From Eubacteriales bacterium (GTDB lineage Bacteria; Bacillota; Clostridia; Oscillospirales; CAG-382), in the NCBI GenBank assembly GCA_028701715.1, contig JAQVQF010000008.1, positions 1-22,809 of the forward strand: a stretch of DNA of 22,809 bases, written 5' to 3'. Below, piece after piece: positions 6,838-15,843 of this stretch (position 1 is its first letter; every line of letters starts with the position of its first letter). The notes under the pieces were generated by a model. That model saw nothing but the letters and a program-made list of their open reading frames with translations. It was not told the DNA's origin and did not search any database. The position numbers were made by a program, and so were the translations under genes.

Positions 6838-8106
6838 TTAATCCGTTACATTCTCCCAGCCTTCCACCAGCTTGTATATATTGCCGGCTTTGCTGATATA
6901 ATTCATGGTTACTAAATTTTCAATATTGTAGCAAACAAGCGCCTTGTCAATTTCAAAGGAATTTTTTATTGTCTTACTGGATAGTATTTTGGAATATTGA
7001 CCGATATCGACGATCACAAGGTCAAAATGCAGCGCGAGGAAGGGTGCCAGCGAATGGCCGAAGGAATCCTTAAGAAGCAGAAGGGTTTCACGTCCTTCAT
7101 CGCCTTTTTTTGTGATAAGCGTAAGGGGATTTGTGGCGGATAAAAACATACTGTATTTATCGACGCCCTCATAAATGGTGTCGAGATAAGCGAAATCGTA
7201 AAAGCCCGAAAAGGTTATCCATTTCTCACCCGTGTATACTTCCATGGTATAATTATCAAGAATATCGTTTTTGAGTGTCCAGTACTCGACTGTATCGGGA
7301 GAAATATCCTTGTTCCCCGATTTGCCGTAGGTCGTACCGTAGAAATCCTCGGCGGCGGTATGAATATCAAAATCAGCTTTATTGTAGTATTCCATTCCGA
7401 AGGATTTCATAACCTCGACATATGCGTAATATGCGCCGAGAGTGGTCCAGTGATGGTCGGTTTTATAATAAATATACTCGCCGTTATCATATCTTGCGCG
7501 GTAATTGTTATTAATATTAATATAGTTAACATCGTCAAGCGCCGCGGTTGCAAATTCAAGCAGCTTGACGCTGTTTTCGGAAGGGTAGGAAAACGCCGAG
7601 CAGGCAACATCTATGGTACGCGGAGGCAGAATTACGGAAAAAGGAATCTCAAGCTTTTCAAACCTTTCCGCAAGCGTATTTATGGTATTAAGCTGAGCGC
7701 CCACATGATTTTCATAAAAGAAATCCACCAAGGGTGCAATATAAGTATCTTCATGGCTTTTACCGTCATGAGCGGAAAAAAGCCGTACGGCAAGCTGATC
7801 GTTTTTACCGAACAACACACCGTTGTTTTCACGCTTGAGCAGGAGCTTTTCTATATCGCATTCAAAGCCGACAAAAGTGTTACGCAGCGGGAACTGGTCG
7901 TTGAGATATTCGTTCATTTCCTTGGTAAAATCGCCGTTTTTAAACGTTTCCCAGGTTAATTCGGGGAACAGCTGAAGCTTTCGCCTTTCTTCACTCGAAT
8001 AATCGTCGGCGGGCTTTATCACAAACGCCGCTGCCAAGCCGAACAGGATGCCGAGGAATATAACGATTGTCATTAAATTGATAATTTTTTGTTTGTTCAT
8101 GTTCAT
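6838..8106 (-). CDS. DHHW-family, AlgJ/AlgX-like SGNH acetyltransferase-type protein
   Basis: A 422-aa membrane-anchored extracytoplasmic protein. One membrane helix lies at residues 9-29, followed by a large outer domain. It carries the DHHW motif (217-220, in YKTDHHWTTLGAYY) and a KDSFG motif with a likely nucleophilic Ser348. In AlgJ/AlgX proteins the Asp-His pair and this serine form the catalytic triad that passes acetyl groups to a polysaccharide. The upstream gene, ending 11 nt before this start, encodes an MBOAT protein, the usual membrane partner. Together they probably O-acetylate a cell-surface polymer; which polymer is unknown. The start is supported by GAGGAGA 6 nt upstream. Confidence 0.85.
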   Translation of the reverse strand: MNMNKQKIINLMTIVIFLGILFGLAAAFVIKPADDYSSEERRKLQLFPELTWETFKNGDFTKEMNEYLNDQFPLRNTFVGFECDIEKLLLKRENNGVLFGKNDQLAVRLFSAHDGKSHEDTYIAPLVDFFYENHVGAQLNTINTLAERFEKLEIPFSVILPPRTIDVACSAFSYPSENSVKLLEFATAALDDVNYININNNYRARYDNGEYIYYKTDHHWTTLGAYYAYVEVMKSFGMEYYNKADFDIHTAAEDFYGTTYGKSGNKDISPDTVEYWTLKNDILDNYTMEVYTGEKWITFSGFYDFAYLDTIYEGVDKYSMFLSATNPLTLITKKGDEGRETLLLLKDSFGHSLAPFLALHFDLVIVDIGQYSKILSSKTIKNSFEIDKALVCYNIENLVTMNYISKAGNIYKLVEGWENVTD

Positions 8107-8117
8107 GCCGCGTCTCC

Positions 8118-9530
8118 TCAGAACCGGAAATACAGAAACGGACTGTATGTGGAATTAACCATATACGCCACACATATTAAAAGCACACATCCCATAAGCA
8201 CCGGTACTGCGTAGGCAAATACGGAAAAGCGCTCTTCCGCTTTGTAAAACAGCTTTTTAGGTATCGGGGTTGCGGCGATGGCGCATATCGCGAATATCGG
8301 GAGATATCTTACAAGGTCATACAGGGCGGTGGATGTGGCGCCCGCGGTCACTCCGATGCCGAACATTGCCCTAAAGCAAGCCATACCGGACGAAAGGTCG
8401 GTAAAATAGAATATAAGCCAGCCTATCACTATGAAAAACAATGCGTAAATGTGTGAAAGGAACGAAGGTATTTTTTCAAGCACCTTAAGCATAAACAGCT
8501 TTTCTATAATTAGCAGCATTCCGAAATACGCGCCCCATATGAGGAAATTCCAGTTGGCGCCGTGCCAGAAGCCGGTCAGCAGCCATACGACGGCTATATT
8601 GCGGAACTGCTTGGCAAGCCCCTTGCGGTTTCCGCCGAGAGGTATATAAACATATTCCTTGAACCAGGTGGAAAGGGAGATATGCCATCTCCGCCAGAAT
8701 TCGGTGATGGATTTTGAGACATAGGGGTAGTTGAAGTTTTCGAAAAATTCAAACCCTATCATTTTACCCAGTCCTATCGCCATATCCGAATACCCGGAAA
8801 AATCAAAGTATATCTGGAAGGTAAAGGCGGTTATCAGCATCCACGCGCCGAGCGTCGTAGGCTCGAAGTCAAGCGACGAGGCGTAATATCTCACGACCGC
8901 CGCCACCGAATCGGCAAGCAGTATTTTCTTGGCTATACCCGCCACAAAGCGTCTTGCGCCTTTGGCGAATTTGTCAAGGCTTTCTTCGCGGTATGTGAGC
9001 TGCTCGTCTATATCCTTATATCTGACAATGGGACCGGCTATAAGCTGCGGAAACAGCGTGACATATGTTCCGAAGGGGACAAGCTTCTTCTGCAGCCTTG
9101 CGTCGCCGCGGTAAACGTCTATGGAATAGGACATTATCTGGAAGGTGTAAAAGGATATGCCTATCGGCAGCTTGAGCCAGTCAATGGGTTCGATACCCGA
9201 AAACAAGGGTATCGCCGAAATGTTACCTATAAAGAAATTGGCATATTTAAAAAACAACAGAAAAGCCAAATTTACGCATATCGACAGGGTGAGGTAAAGC
9301 TTTGCCTTTTTATTATCCTTTTCCCTGTATTTCGCTATTAAAAACCCAAAGCCGTATGCCGTCATAATGGATATTATCATTATGACAATAAACTGCGGCT
9401 CGCCCCAGCCGTAAAATATTAAGCTGTAGACAAAAAGAACGAGCATACGGTGTTTTTTGGGGACTATAAAGTAAAATATAAGAAGAGTGGTAAGAAAAGC
9501 GAAAACGAATATCAATGAAGAGAATACCAT
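8118..9530 (-). CDS. MBOAT-family membrane O-acyltransferase (AlgI/DltB-like)
   Basis: A polytopic membrane protein of 470 aa. It should move acyl, most likely acetyl, groups across the membrane for transfer to an exported polysaccharide. The core MBOAT motifs are WRRWHISLSTWFKEYVYIPLGG near residues 279-300 and GFWHGANWNFLIWG near 320-333, whose His323 matches the invariant catalytic histidine. The start MVFSSLIF is the standard opening of AlgI-like proteins. It lies 9 nt behind AAAGGA, better spaced than the ATG two codons earlier (9536). The DHHW gene follows after 11 nt, forming a two-gene operon. No alginate or teichoic acid synthesis genes are nearby, so the acceptor is unknown. Confidence 0.92.
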   Translation of the reverse strand: MVFSSLIFVFAFLTTLLIFYFIVPKKHRMLVLFVYSLIFYGWGEPQFIVIMIISIMTAYGFGFLIAKYREKDNKKAKLYLTLSICVNLAFLLFFKYANFFIGNISAIPLFSGIEPIDWLKLPIGISFYTFQIMSYSIDVYRGDARLQKKLVPFGTYVTLFPQLIAGPIVRYKDIDEQLTYREESLDKFAKGARRFVAGIAKKILLADSVAAVVRYYASSLDFEPTTLGAWMLITAFTFQIYFDFSGYSDMAIGLGKMIGFEFFENFNYPYVSKSITEFWRRWHISLSTWFKEYVYIPLGGNRKGLAKQFRNIAVVWLLTGFWHGANWNFLIWGAYFGMLLIIEKLFMLKVLEKIPSFLSHIYALFFIVIGWLIFYFTDLSSGMACFRAMFGIGVTAGATSTALYDLVRYLPIFAICAIAATPIPKKLFYKAEERFSVFAYAVPVLMGCVLLICVAYMVNSTYSPFLYFRF

Positions 9531-9561
9531 GTCCATGCGTCCTTTCGGTTGTTATCTGTCT

Positions 9562-9588
9562 ATTATATACATCTCTTGCAACCGCAAG
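9562..9588 (-). promoter_or_regulatory. Possible promoter and operator of the MBOAT-DHHW operon
   Basis: Read on the minus strand, a TATAAT lies at 9567-9562, about 30 nt before the MBOAT start. Its -35 region holds a small inverted repeat, CTTGC-AACC-GCAAG (9575-9588), and no good -35 match at 16-18 bp. This arrangement would suit an activated or repressed promoter, but the evidence is only the -10 box and the repeat. Confidence 0.35.
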
Positions 9589-9608
9589 CTTTGTGCCGGT
9601 TTCGTCTG

Positions 9609-9657
9609 CGAAATTGAGGTCGTTTAGACCTCAAAGGCACAAATCTGCCGTTTGAAA
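9609..9657 (-). repeat. Copy A of a 49-bp structured element behind a stop codon
   Basis: This segment aligns without gaps to 16596-16644, with 39 of 49 positions identical. It folds into two hairpins: TTGAGGTC with GACCTCAA around a 5-nt loop, then GGCA with TGCC. Against copy B, two stem pairs change in a compensating way (A-T to C-G and C-G to T-A). Like copy B it lies immediately after the stop codon of a minus-strand gene, here ricT, so it would be in that gene's 3' untranslated RNA. There is no strong T run, so it is not a standard terminator. A further TTTGTGCC at 9590-9597 can pair with GGCACAAA at 9636-9643. Confidence 0.6.
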
Positions 9658-9667
9658 AACTAACCTT

Positions 9668-10696
9668 TTAAATTTTATCCTCAAGCTCAAGCAGCGATTT
9701 GTCGATATCAGTGTCGCTTCTCACGCGACCTATTATTTTAACCTCACCGGGAGTGAAAATTTTTACGGTACCGTTGGGGTCATTCATTTTAACCTTGATT
9801 TTTCCGGTCAGGAAATTCGACTCAATTATAACACCCTTCCCGGAGGAGGTGGTGACAAGCGAATCCACCTTGGGGAAGGTGGCGTATTCCTGCTCGTAAA
9901 CCTCGTGCTCAAACTTCAAGCAGCACATCAGCCTGCCGCAGGTGCCGGAAATTTTGGCGGAAGAAAGCGAAAGGTTCTGTTCCTTTGCCATCTTTATGGA
10001 AACCTGACTGAAATCCGAAAGAAAGGTTTTACAGCAAAACGGTCTGCCGCAAACACCAATACCGCCTATAAGCTTTGCCTCGTCCCTGACGCCTATCTGT
10101 CTCAATTCGATTCTGGTACGGAACACGGAAGCCAGATCTTTTACGAGATCGCGAAAATCCACACGCCCGTCCGCGGTAAAATAAAATATAAGCTTGGCGT
10201 TGTCAAAGGTGTATTCAATATCGATAAGCTGCATAACGAGACCGTTCTTTTTAACGTTTTCATCCCATACCGGTCTTGCCGCCGCCTCAAGCTCTCTGTT
10301 CTGAGCGTTTTTTTCATTGTCTGCCTCGGTCGCTTTACGGATAACGGGCTTTAAGGGACTTACAATGTCTTTTTCGGATACCATTCTGTTGGGGATGGAA
10401 ACCTCGCCGTATTCCATACCCCTTATTGTCTCGACAATGGCGTGATCGCCTGATGCAAAGGTTAATCCGTTCGGGGAAAAGTAATACACTTTTCCGGCGT
10501 TGCGAAAACGTATTCCGATTATTTCGCATTCGCTGACCTGCGTATTTTCCCGGTCCTGTTTTTGTTCTTGTTCTTGTTCTTGGGATACGCTATTCATGTC
10601 CGTACCGTTTCGGTCAGCGGAGTTCGTATTACCATTCCCGTTTTTATAAGGGAATTGCTTGTTTTTATTGTTATTGTTATTATTGTTATTATTCAT
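9668..10696 (-). CDS. ricT: PSP1-domain protein RicT (YaaT)
   Basis: A 342-aa PSP1-family protein. In Bacillus RicT forms a complex with RicA and RicF that binds iron-sulfur clusters and assists RNase Y-dependent mRNA maturation. The conserved cysteine-rich segments are present: GVCGRPFCCKTF (Cys216, 221, 222) and GTCGRLMCCLKFE (Cys253, 258, 259). It follows holB directly, the classic Firmicute holB-yaaT order. The N-terminus is unusual: a run of nine asparagines, then an Asn/Gly/Ser-rich and a Glu/Gln-repeat segment, so the first 55 residues are probably disordered. An in-frame ATG at 10708 directly abuts the AAAGG site; the ATG at 10696, 12 nt downstream, is preferred. Confidence 0.92.
   Translation of the reverse strand: MNNNNNNNNNKNKQFPYKNGNGNTNSADRNGTDMNSVSQEQEQEQKQDRENTQVSECEIIGIRFRNAGKVYYFSPNGLTFASGDHAIVETIRGMEYGEVSIPNRMVSEKDIVSPLKPVIRKATEADNEKNAQNRELEAAARPVWDENVKKNGLVMQLIDIEYTFDNAKLIFYFTADGRVDFRDLVKDLASVFRTRIELRQIGVRDEAKLIGGIGVCGRPFCCKTFLSDFSQVSIKMAKEQNLSLSSAKISGTCGRLMCCLKFEHEVYEQEYATFPKVDSLVTTSSGKGVIIESNFLTGKIKVKMNDPNGTVKIFTPGEVKIIGRVRSDTDIDKSLLELEDKI
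10558..10693 (-). repeat. Simple-sequence tracts in the 5' part of ricT
   Basis: Two microsatellites lie in the N-terminal coding region of ricT. The first is a 27-bp trinucleotide tract of ATT/GTT units (10667-10693) encoding nine asparagines. The second is a hexanucleotide tract of TTGTTC-type units (about 10558-10581) encoding alternating Glu and Gln. Both have units that are multiples of three, so slippage would change protein length without shifting the frame. Confidence 0.75.
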
Positions 10697-10746
10697 TGCT
10701 AAAATCATCCTTTCACGGAGGATATTTTCGGATAAGATCTGATTTC

Positions 10747-11733
10747 TTATCGTTTTATATCATTAACCCTTGAGGCGAAGCAGGTTAATGTTAAATTAAT
10801 ATTGGTGTTGGCGTTTATGCTTTCGTAAGCGCGGACGGCCTCCTCGGCGATAAACATAAGCTTGGTTTCGGTCGTGAGAGCCGCATATTCCGCCGCTTTA
10901 TCAAACGGCAGCAAAGCGCAGCGAGGATATTTCTGTTTGGCGCGGAAAATGTCGTCGGTGAGGGTAATCGTTGCGGAAAGGAATTCCTTGGCTTTGGTTC
11001 TGTCATATCGTTTTAATTTAAAAAATGAAGCCGTTTCAAATTCCGTTCCCGAAAAAATAAAAGAAGCAAACTCGCACGCATCGTTTTTAATCGCGGTATA
11101 TTTTTTTTCAAGCAGTGTCAGAGCCTTTCCCGGGCTGCCTTCCGCCATGCCCGCCGCGGATACTATTTCCGTGTTGTCTTTTCGGGGGTATTTTTCCTCA
11201 AGCCATGCGATTATGTCGCTTTTGGCGGTAGGGTAGAGGGTGATAATCCTTCCCCTTGATATAACGGTGGGGAGCAACGATTCCTTTTTATCGGTCAGTA
11301 TAAAGAATACCGTTGAATTCGGCGGTTCCTCAAAAAATTTAAGCAACGCATTCTGAGCCTGCGTGTTCATTTTGTGCCCGTCTTTAATAATATAGACCTT
11401 TTTGTCCGACTCGTTGGGGAGCAGAAAAACCGTCTTTTTTATATCCCGTACCATACCCACGGTTATCAGGGAGCTATCCTTTTCCGGACCGTAAACAAAT
11501 AGATCGGGATGAAAATTTTGACGCAGCTTTTTACAGCTTCCGCAGCTTCCGCAGGGCTTGCTTTTTCCCGTGCATAAAATACCCGCCGCGGCATAATATG
11601 CGAAAAAAGTTTTACCGAACCCCTCCTCGCCTTCCACAATATAGGCGTGAGAAAGCTTACCCGACGATAATTCACGGCAAAACGCTTCCTTTTCTTTTGT
11701 GTTGAATCTTTTATCTAAAAAATCCAAAGACAT
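10747..11733 (-). CDS. holB: DNA polymerase III delta' subunit
   Basis: Clamp-loader subunit of about 328 aa. It works with DnaX and HolA to load the sliding clamp. The AAA+ fold shows a P-loop GEEGFGKT (35-42), a four-cysteine zinc site (Cys54, 61, 64 and 67, in LCTGKSKPCGSCGSC), the segment QAQNALLKFFEEPP, and ISRGRI at 158-163 where most clamp-loader proteins have the SRC motif. The start MSLDFLDKRF lies 8 nt behind GAGG. The frame is open further upstream, but that part does not resemble HolB. It begins in a 179-bp gap after the alpha-mannosidase gene and is followed 50 bp later by ricT. Confidence 0.93.
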   Translation of the reverse strand: MSLDFLDKRFNTKEKEAFCRELSSGKLSHAYIVEGEEGFGKTFFAYYAAAGILCTGKSKPCGSCGSCKKLRQNFHPDLFVYGPEKDSSLITVGMVRDIKKTVFLLPNESDKKVYIIKDGHKMNTQAQNALLKFFEEPPNSTVFFILTDKKESLLPTVISRGRIITLYPTAKSDIIAWLEEKYPRKDNTEIVSAAGMAEGSPGKALTLLEKKYTAIKNDACEFASFIFSGTEFETASFFKLKRYDRTKAKEFLSATITLTDDIFRAKQKYPRCALLPFDKAAEYAALTTETKLMFIAEEAVRAYESINANTNINLTLTCFASRVNDIKR

Positions 11734-11912
11734 CGGCAAAACCTCATTATATGATACCATAAATTTCGGCAAAATAAAAGGGGTAGTGTTAAAAAACATA
11801 AAATAATAGCAAAGCATATGACCTATGACGGATTTTATAGAAATTGTAACGAGGATATAAAACACGTAAATATTTCATTAATACCATGCTTATTTAGTTA
11901 TCAGTGATTATT

Positions 11913-14900
11913 TTATATTCCAAACGAAATTGCAACCGTTACTATTTCAAAGGGCTTGAAATCGAGTGTAAGCTTACCGTCTGTTACATCCAATTCTTTT
12001 TCGTATTCCTCGGTGATCGAGCATAGCATCACTTTTTTTAAGGTAAGCGGACTTCCGAATTCAAAGGTTGCGTTTGTTTTACGGTTAAACGATTCGCAGA
12101 AGCGGAACACGGTATATTGACCGTCGTAGGATTTCTTGACCGCTCCGACTGTTATATTCTCTTTGTCGCAACTCACAAGGGAAAAGACAAAAGGTATCTC
12201 CGAGCTTTCCGCTCTTACCGGTTCGATTATCGGAGGATTGTTGAACAGCGTCGCCTCTCTTATCACCCCGGCGGATCTGAAATCGCCCTCGTGCGGCAGC
12301 AGCGAATAGCTAAAACGGTGTTTGTCGCAATCGATAAAGTCATTCGGGTATCCTGAGGCTTTCAGAAGCGATAACGAAAGCCGCCCCCGTTTTACCGAAT
12401 GACCGTATTTGCAGTCATTTATCAGAGCGATTCCGTAACCGCCGTCGGAAATATCCGCATATTTCTGACCGCATACCTCGAATTTCGCTTCCTCCCAGCT
12501 TGTGTTGCGGTCAGCCGGGCGGTTTACAAAGCCGTACTGTATATCGAAAGTCCCTTCCGTATTGTTCACTTCGGCGTCGAATTCCGCCTTGAGGATAAGA
12601 TTCTTTTCCTTCCAGTCGATTGTGGTATTGAAATCGATTCGGGGGCTGTTATCAAAAACAATAATTTCCTGTGTTATTTCCGACGCCATAAAGCGGCGGT
12701 TTATAATATACCCCGCTCCGCAGCCGCGCTGTATCGGTTCTGCCGTTTCGACACTGTCCACGGGATATGATTTTTCCTCATGGTATGCCTCAAGATTCCA
12801 GCAGTCGTAATTGAAGGGCAGGTCCTCGTAGGCGACAAGACGGTTCAGCACGCCGTTTGTAACCTCGCGTTTTGCTTTCTTGTCATAGAGGGAAACGATG
12901 CTGTAATTTTCATCGAAGGTGATTTTATAAAACCCGTTTTCAAGGGTTTTTCCGTTTATTATAATACTGTTATTCGTAAATCCGGCAGCGGACGCAAAGC
13001 CCATGGAGGGCAGGCTGTCAAACCGGATATAATTACCCGTCTCTTTCTCGACGCATATTCCGCCGCCTGTAAACGAGGTGGGGTTGAATACGAGATATCG
13101 ATCCGTATTCCCCTCTTCCGGATTAACAAAGCGCGCTATATCGCATTTTGCTTTATTAATGATAGCCCTGTCGCTTTCCAGCAGCTTTTTATATTGTTCT
13201 CGGCTTGTTTTGTAAACCTGCGGTATTGACGAGCCGGGGATGATGTCGTGGAATTGATTGAGCAACGTCGTTTCCCAGTTTTTATACAGCTCTTCCGAAG
13301 GATATTCCGTGCCGCACAGCAGCTCGGCTATGACCGAAAACAGCTCCGCGTTGGCGTTTGCGAATTCGGCATATCGGTTGTACTGCTTGTTTTTCGCCGC
13401 CGAGGTATATGTGCCGCGGTGATATTCGAGATACAGCTCGCCCGACCATTCGGGCAGCTTACCGCGCTCTGCGGCGGATTTTTTGATATGCCCGATAAAA
13501 TCGCTCACCTTGCCTTGTCTGACCGTCGGACAGCCGGGCACGCCCTTTTCAAGCCGCACGGCTTTTTCGCACATCTTGGCGGTGGGACCTCCGCCGCCGT
13601 CACCCCAGCCCATGGTAAGCAGCACCTCGTCCGTCAAAGCCTTGTCGGAAAAGCGATCCCAGCAGCCGGCGACGCATTTCGGGTCGGAGGTGGCGACATA
13701 GGTGGTGTAATTTACCGTGTCCCTGCCGCGCTCCTTGTCCTGCGCCGTCAGAAAATAGGTGAACAGCTCAGTGCCGTCTATGCCAATCCAGTTAAAAACG
13801 TCATGCGGCATACGGTTGGTGTCGTTCCAGGATATTTTGGAAGTGACAAAGGTATCAATGCCGGATTTTTTGCATATCTGCGGCAGCGAAGCCGAATAGC
13901 CGAAAACGTCGGGCAGCCAGAGCATATGATTGTCAACGCCGAATTCTTCCTTGAAAAATTTTTTCCCGTGAATAATCTGCCTTATCAGGCTTTCTCCGGA
14001 GGTCAGGTTGCAGTCGGCCTCCACCCACATGGCACCCTCAAGCTCAAAGCGGCCTTCGGCAACTTTTTGCTTTATTCTTTCAAACAATTCCGGGTCTTCA
14101 TGCTTCACATATTTAAAAAGCTGAGGTTGGCTTGAGAAGAAAACAAGCGAAGGGTACTTGTCCATCAACGCCAGCACCGTCGAAAACGTATGCTGCGCCT
14201 TTTCCTTGGTCTGGTCGAGCGTCCACAGCCAGGCGACGTCGATATGAGTGTGACCCGTGCAGACGACAAACGGCTTTTTTATTTGACAGAGCTTATTATA
14301 AAATTCAGTTGTAAAATACTCACCCGCTTTTATTACGGATTCGCGGTATTCCGCCGAGGTTATGTCGCGCAAATCAAGCATATTCAGGGCGCTAATTATG
14401 CGGCTTGTGATATCGGCGTATTCTTTGGTGTCCTCGCCGAGGAAGCGCGCCGTTTCAAACGGAACGGCAAGATCATAATACAGCTTTTCGGCGTCTTTGT
14501 TTATAACCTCAAAATAAGCTTTGAAATCAAGATTGCTGCCCGTCGAGCCTGTGTAGGCGTAAAGATATATCTCGTATTCGTTTCTGTACGGAAATTCCAT
14601 CGTGCGGTGGTTGGTGTCAAACCCCTGTGCGGCTTTTCCGTCCATATAACAGATAAACTGAGGGTTATAGACATTCCAGCCGTCGGCCGAGGTGTCCGCG
14701 CGAAGCCTGAGCATGCTGCTTTTGTGCTTTTCGGGCAGCGTTCCTTTTAAAATAAACCGGCCGTGACTGTCGGGCGTGCTGCCCCATTTCATGCCTTCGG
14801 CAAAAGGTTCAAAGTCTTCCGCGGAAATTGGAATTACCGTTTTATCCTTGTAACCGCAGCTTTGAAAATATATATTTTCAACTCTGATTTTTTCCGTAAC

Positions 14901-14957
14901 AATGCTTTCCTTGATAATCGAAAGCATTCTGTCGATACGTTTTTCGGTTATATTCAT
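11913..14957 (-). CDS. GH38-family alpha-mannosidase
   Basis: A 1014-aa glycoside hydrolase family 38 enzyme, full length, releasing mannose from alpha-mannosides such as host or fungal N-glycan and mannan fragments. The zinc-binding motif HTHID (His238, Asp240) opens the catalytic domain, and WLPDVFGYSASLPQ holds the likely nucleophile Asp350. GWGDGGGGPT and EYHRGTYTS are further family blocks. The C-terminal half is the usual beta-sandwich portion. There is no signal peptide, so it probably works in the cytoplasm on imported oligosaccharides. Its ATG overlaps the stop of the upstream kinase gene (ATGA), and AAAGGAAG lies 8 nt before it, so the two are translationally coupled. The exact linkage it cleaves cannot be read from sequence. 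Confidence 0.93.
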   Translation of the reverse strand: MNITEKRIDRMLSIIKESIVTEKIRVENIYFQSCGYKDKTVIPISAEDFEPFAEGMKWGSTPDSHGRFILKGTLPEKHKSSMLRLRADTSADGWNVYNPQFICYMDGKAAQGFDTNHRTMEFPYRNEYEIYLYAYTGSTGSNLDFKAYFEVINKDAEKLYYDLAVPFETARFLGEDTKEYADITSRIISALNMLDLRDITSAEYRESVIKAGEYFTTEFYNKLCQIKKPFVVCTGHTHIDVAWLWTLDQTKEKAQHTFSTVLALMDKYPSLVFFSSQPQLFKYVKHEDPELFERIKQKVAEGRFELEGAMWVEADCNLTSGESLIRQIIHGKKFFKEEFGVDNHMLWLPDVFGYSASLPQICKKSGIDTFVTSKISWNDTNRMPHDVFNWIGIDGTELFTYFLTAQDKERGRDTVNYTTYVATSDPKCVAGCWDRFSDKALTDEVLLTMGWGDGGGGPTAKMCEKAVRLEKGVPGCPTVRQGKVSDFIGHIKKSAAERGKLPEWSGELYLEYHRGTYTSAAKNKQYNRYAEFANANAELFSVIAELLCGTEYPSEELYKNWETTLLNQFHDIIPGSSIPQVYKTSREQYKKLLESDRAIINKAKCDIARFVNPEEGNTDRYLVFNPTSFTGGGICVEKETGNYIRFDSLPSMGFASAAGFTNNSIIINGKTLENGFYKITFDENYSIVSLYDKKAKREVTNGVLNRLVAYEDLPFNYDCWNLEAYHEEKSYPVDSVETAEPIQRGCGAGYIINRRFMASEITQEIIVFDNSPRIDFNTTIDWKEKNLILKAEFDAEVNNTEGTFDIQYGFVNRPADRNTSWEEAKFEVCGQKYADISDGGYGIALINDCKYGHSVKRGRLSLSLLKASGYPNDFIDCDKHRFSYSLLPHEGDFRSAGVIREATLFNNPPIIEPVRAESSEIPFVFSLVSCDKENITVGAVKKSYDGQYTVFRFCESFNRKTNATFEFGSPLTLKKVMLCSITEEYEKELDVTDGKLTLDFKPFEIVTVAISFGI

Positions 14958-15826
14958 ATTCCAAGCTTCCTTTTCAATTCGTCCGGGTAGGGGTATTCGC
15001 AGACCGCGCCGAGCACCGTCACCACATAATCGCTGAGTGTTACCGCTCTGTCAAGACAGGCAGCCGTTTTTTCGCCTTTCAGATAGTTATAAAAGAAGCA
15101 GGCGGAAAAGCTGTCTCCTGCGCCCACCGTCGAGACGACTTTGCCCGTGGGCTTTTTTGAAGATATCGCATTCCCTGTTTTACAGTCATATACCATGGCG
15201 CCGTCCCTGTCAAGGGTGACTATTATAAGCTTAAGGTTATAGCTTTCCGCAAGGGAAACGCAGATTGCCTCTTCATTTTCGCCCTTCGCAAATCCAAGCT
15301 CTTTAAACACATGAATTTCCTCGCGTGACGTTTTAAGTATGGTTGACTTTGAAAGCGAATAATCTATTATTTCCCTTGTATAATAATTCTGCCTTATGTT
15401 TATGTCGAAAAAAACCTCATCATAATTATTTTCAAGCAGCTTTTTCAGCGTATTGCGCGAAACGGCGTTCCGCTGTGCCAGAGTGCCGAAGTAAAAGCCC
15501 GCAAAGCTTTCGGTTGTTTCGGGAAACGGTATGAAATCATAAGCGACAGGCGACACAAGGTCATATGACGGCTTGCCGTTTTTAAGCGTCACATTACAAT
15601 AACCGGTGTTATATGAGGTTTTAGGCACATATTTTATATTTACGCCGTGCTTTTCGGCATCATGAAGCGAAAGAATACCGTTTTCATCATTTCCCACGGC
15701 GGACACCATACAGGCATCCCCGCCAAGCAATGAAAAATGGCAGGCAAAATTCAGCGGAGCGCCTCCAAGCTCTTTTTTGTTTTCAAAGCAGTCCCAAAGT
15801 ATTTCTCCGAATACCAGTGTTTTCAT
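14954..15826 (-). CDS. PfkB-family sugar kinase, probably fructokinase
   Basis: A 290-aa ribokinase/PfkB-family kinase. The N-terminal substrate region reads FGEILWDCFENKKELGGAPLNFACH, a form common in bacterial fructokinases. The C-terminal signature STVGAGDSFSA holds the catalytic Asp238 and the anion hole. ATG at 15826 is chosen because MKTLVFGEILWD starts the fold and AAGGAA lies 11 nt upstream. The frame upstream of it runs through the isomerase gene and is not part of the kinase. It starts 17 nt after the isomerase stop and overlaps the mannosidase start by 4 nt. In this setting fructose is the most likely substrate, giving fructose 6-phosphate. The sugar assignment is an inference. Confidence 0.88.
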   Translation of the reverse strand: MKTLVFGEILWDCFENKKELGGAPLNFACHFSLLGGDACMVSAVGNDENGILSLHDAEKHGVNIKYVPKTSYNTGYCNVTLKNGKPSYDLVSPVAYDFIPFPETTESFAGFYFGTLAQRNAVSRNTLKKLLENNYDEVFFDINIRQNYYTREIIDYSLSKSTILKTSREEIHVFKELGFAKGENEEAICVSLAESYNLKLIIVTLDRDGAMVYDCKTGNAISSKKPTGKVVSTVGAGDSFSACFFYNYLKGEKTAACLDRAVTLSDYVVTVLGAVCEYPYPDELKRKLGI

Positions 15827-15843
15827 CTGTGTAACCGTTCCTT

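Noticed and set aside
10558..10693. Short repeats as a CRISPR array
   Set aside because: The units are 3 and 6 bp without spacers and encode Asn and Glu/Gln tracts in frame within ricT.
11746..11751. TATAAT on the minus strand just before holB
   Set aside because: It lies 12 nt before the holB start codon and immediately before the ribosome binding site, so a transcript from it would lack that site. No good -35 box was found at the right distance beyond TTGCCG-like matches.
13248..14135. Long open frame (295 codons) antisense to the GH38 gene
   Set aside because: Composition-driven shadow of the mannosidase frame; no start signal and no family features.
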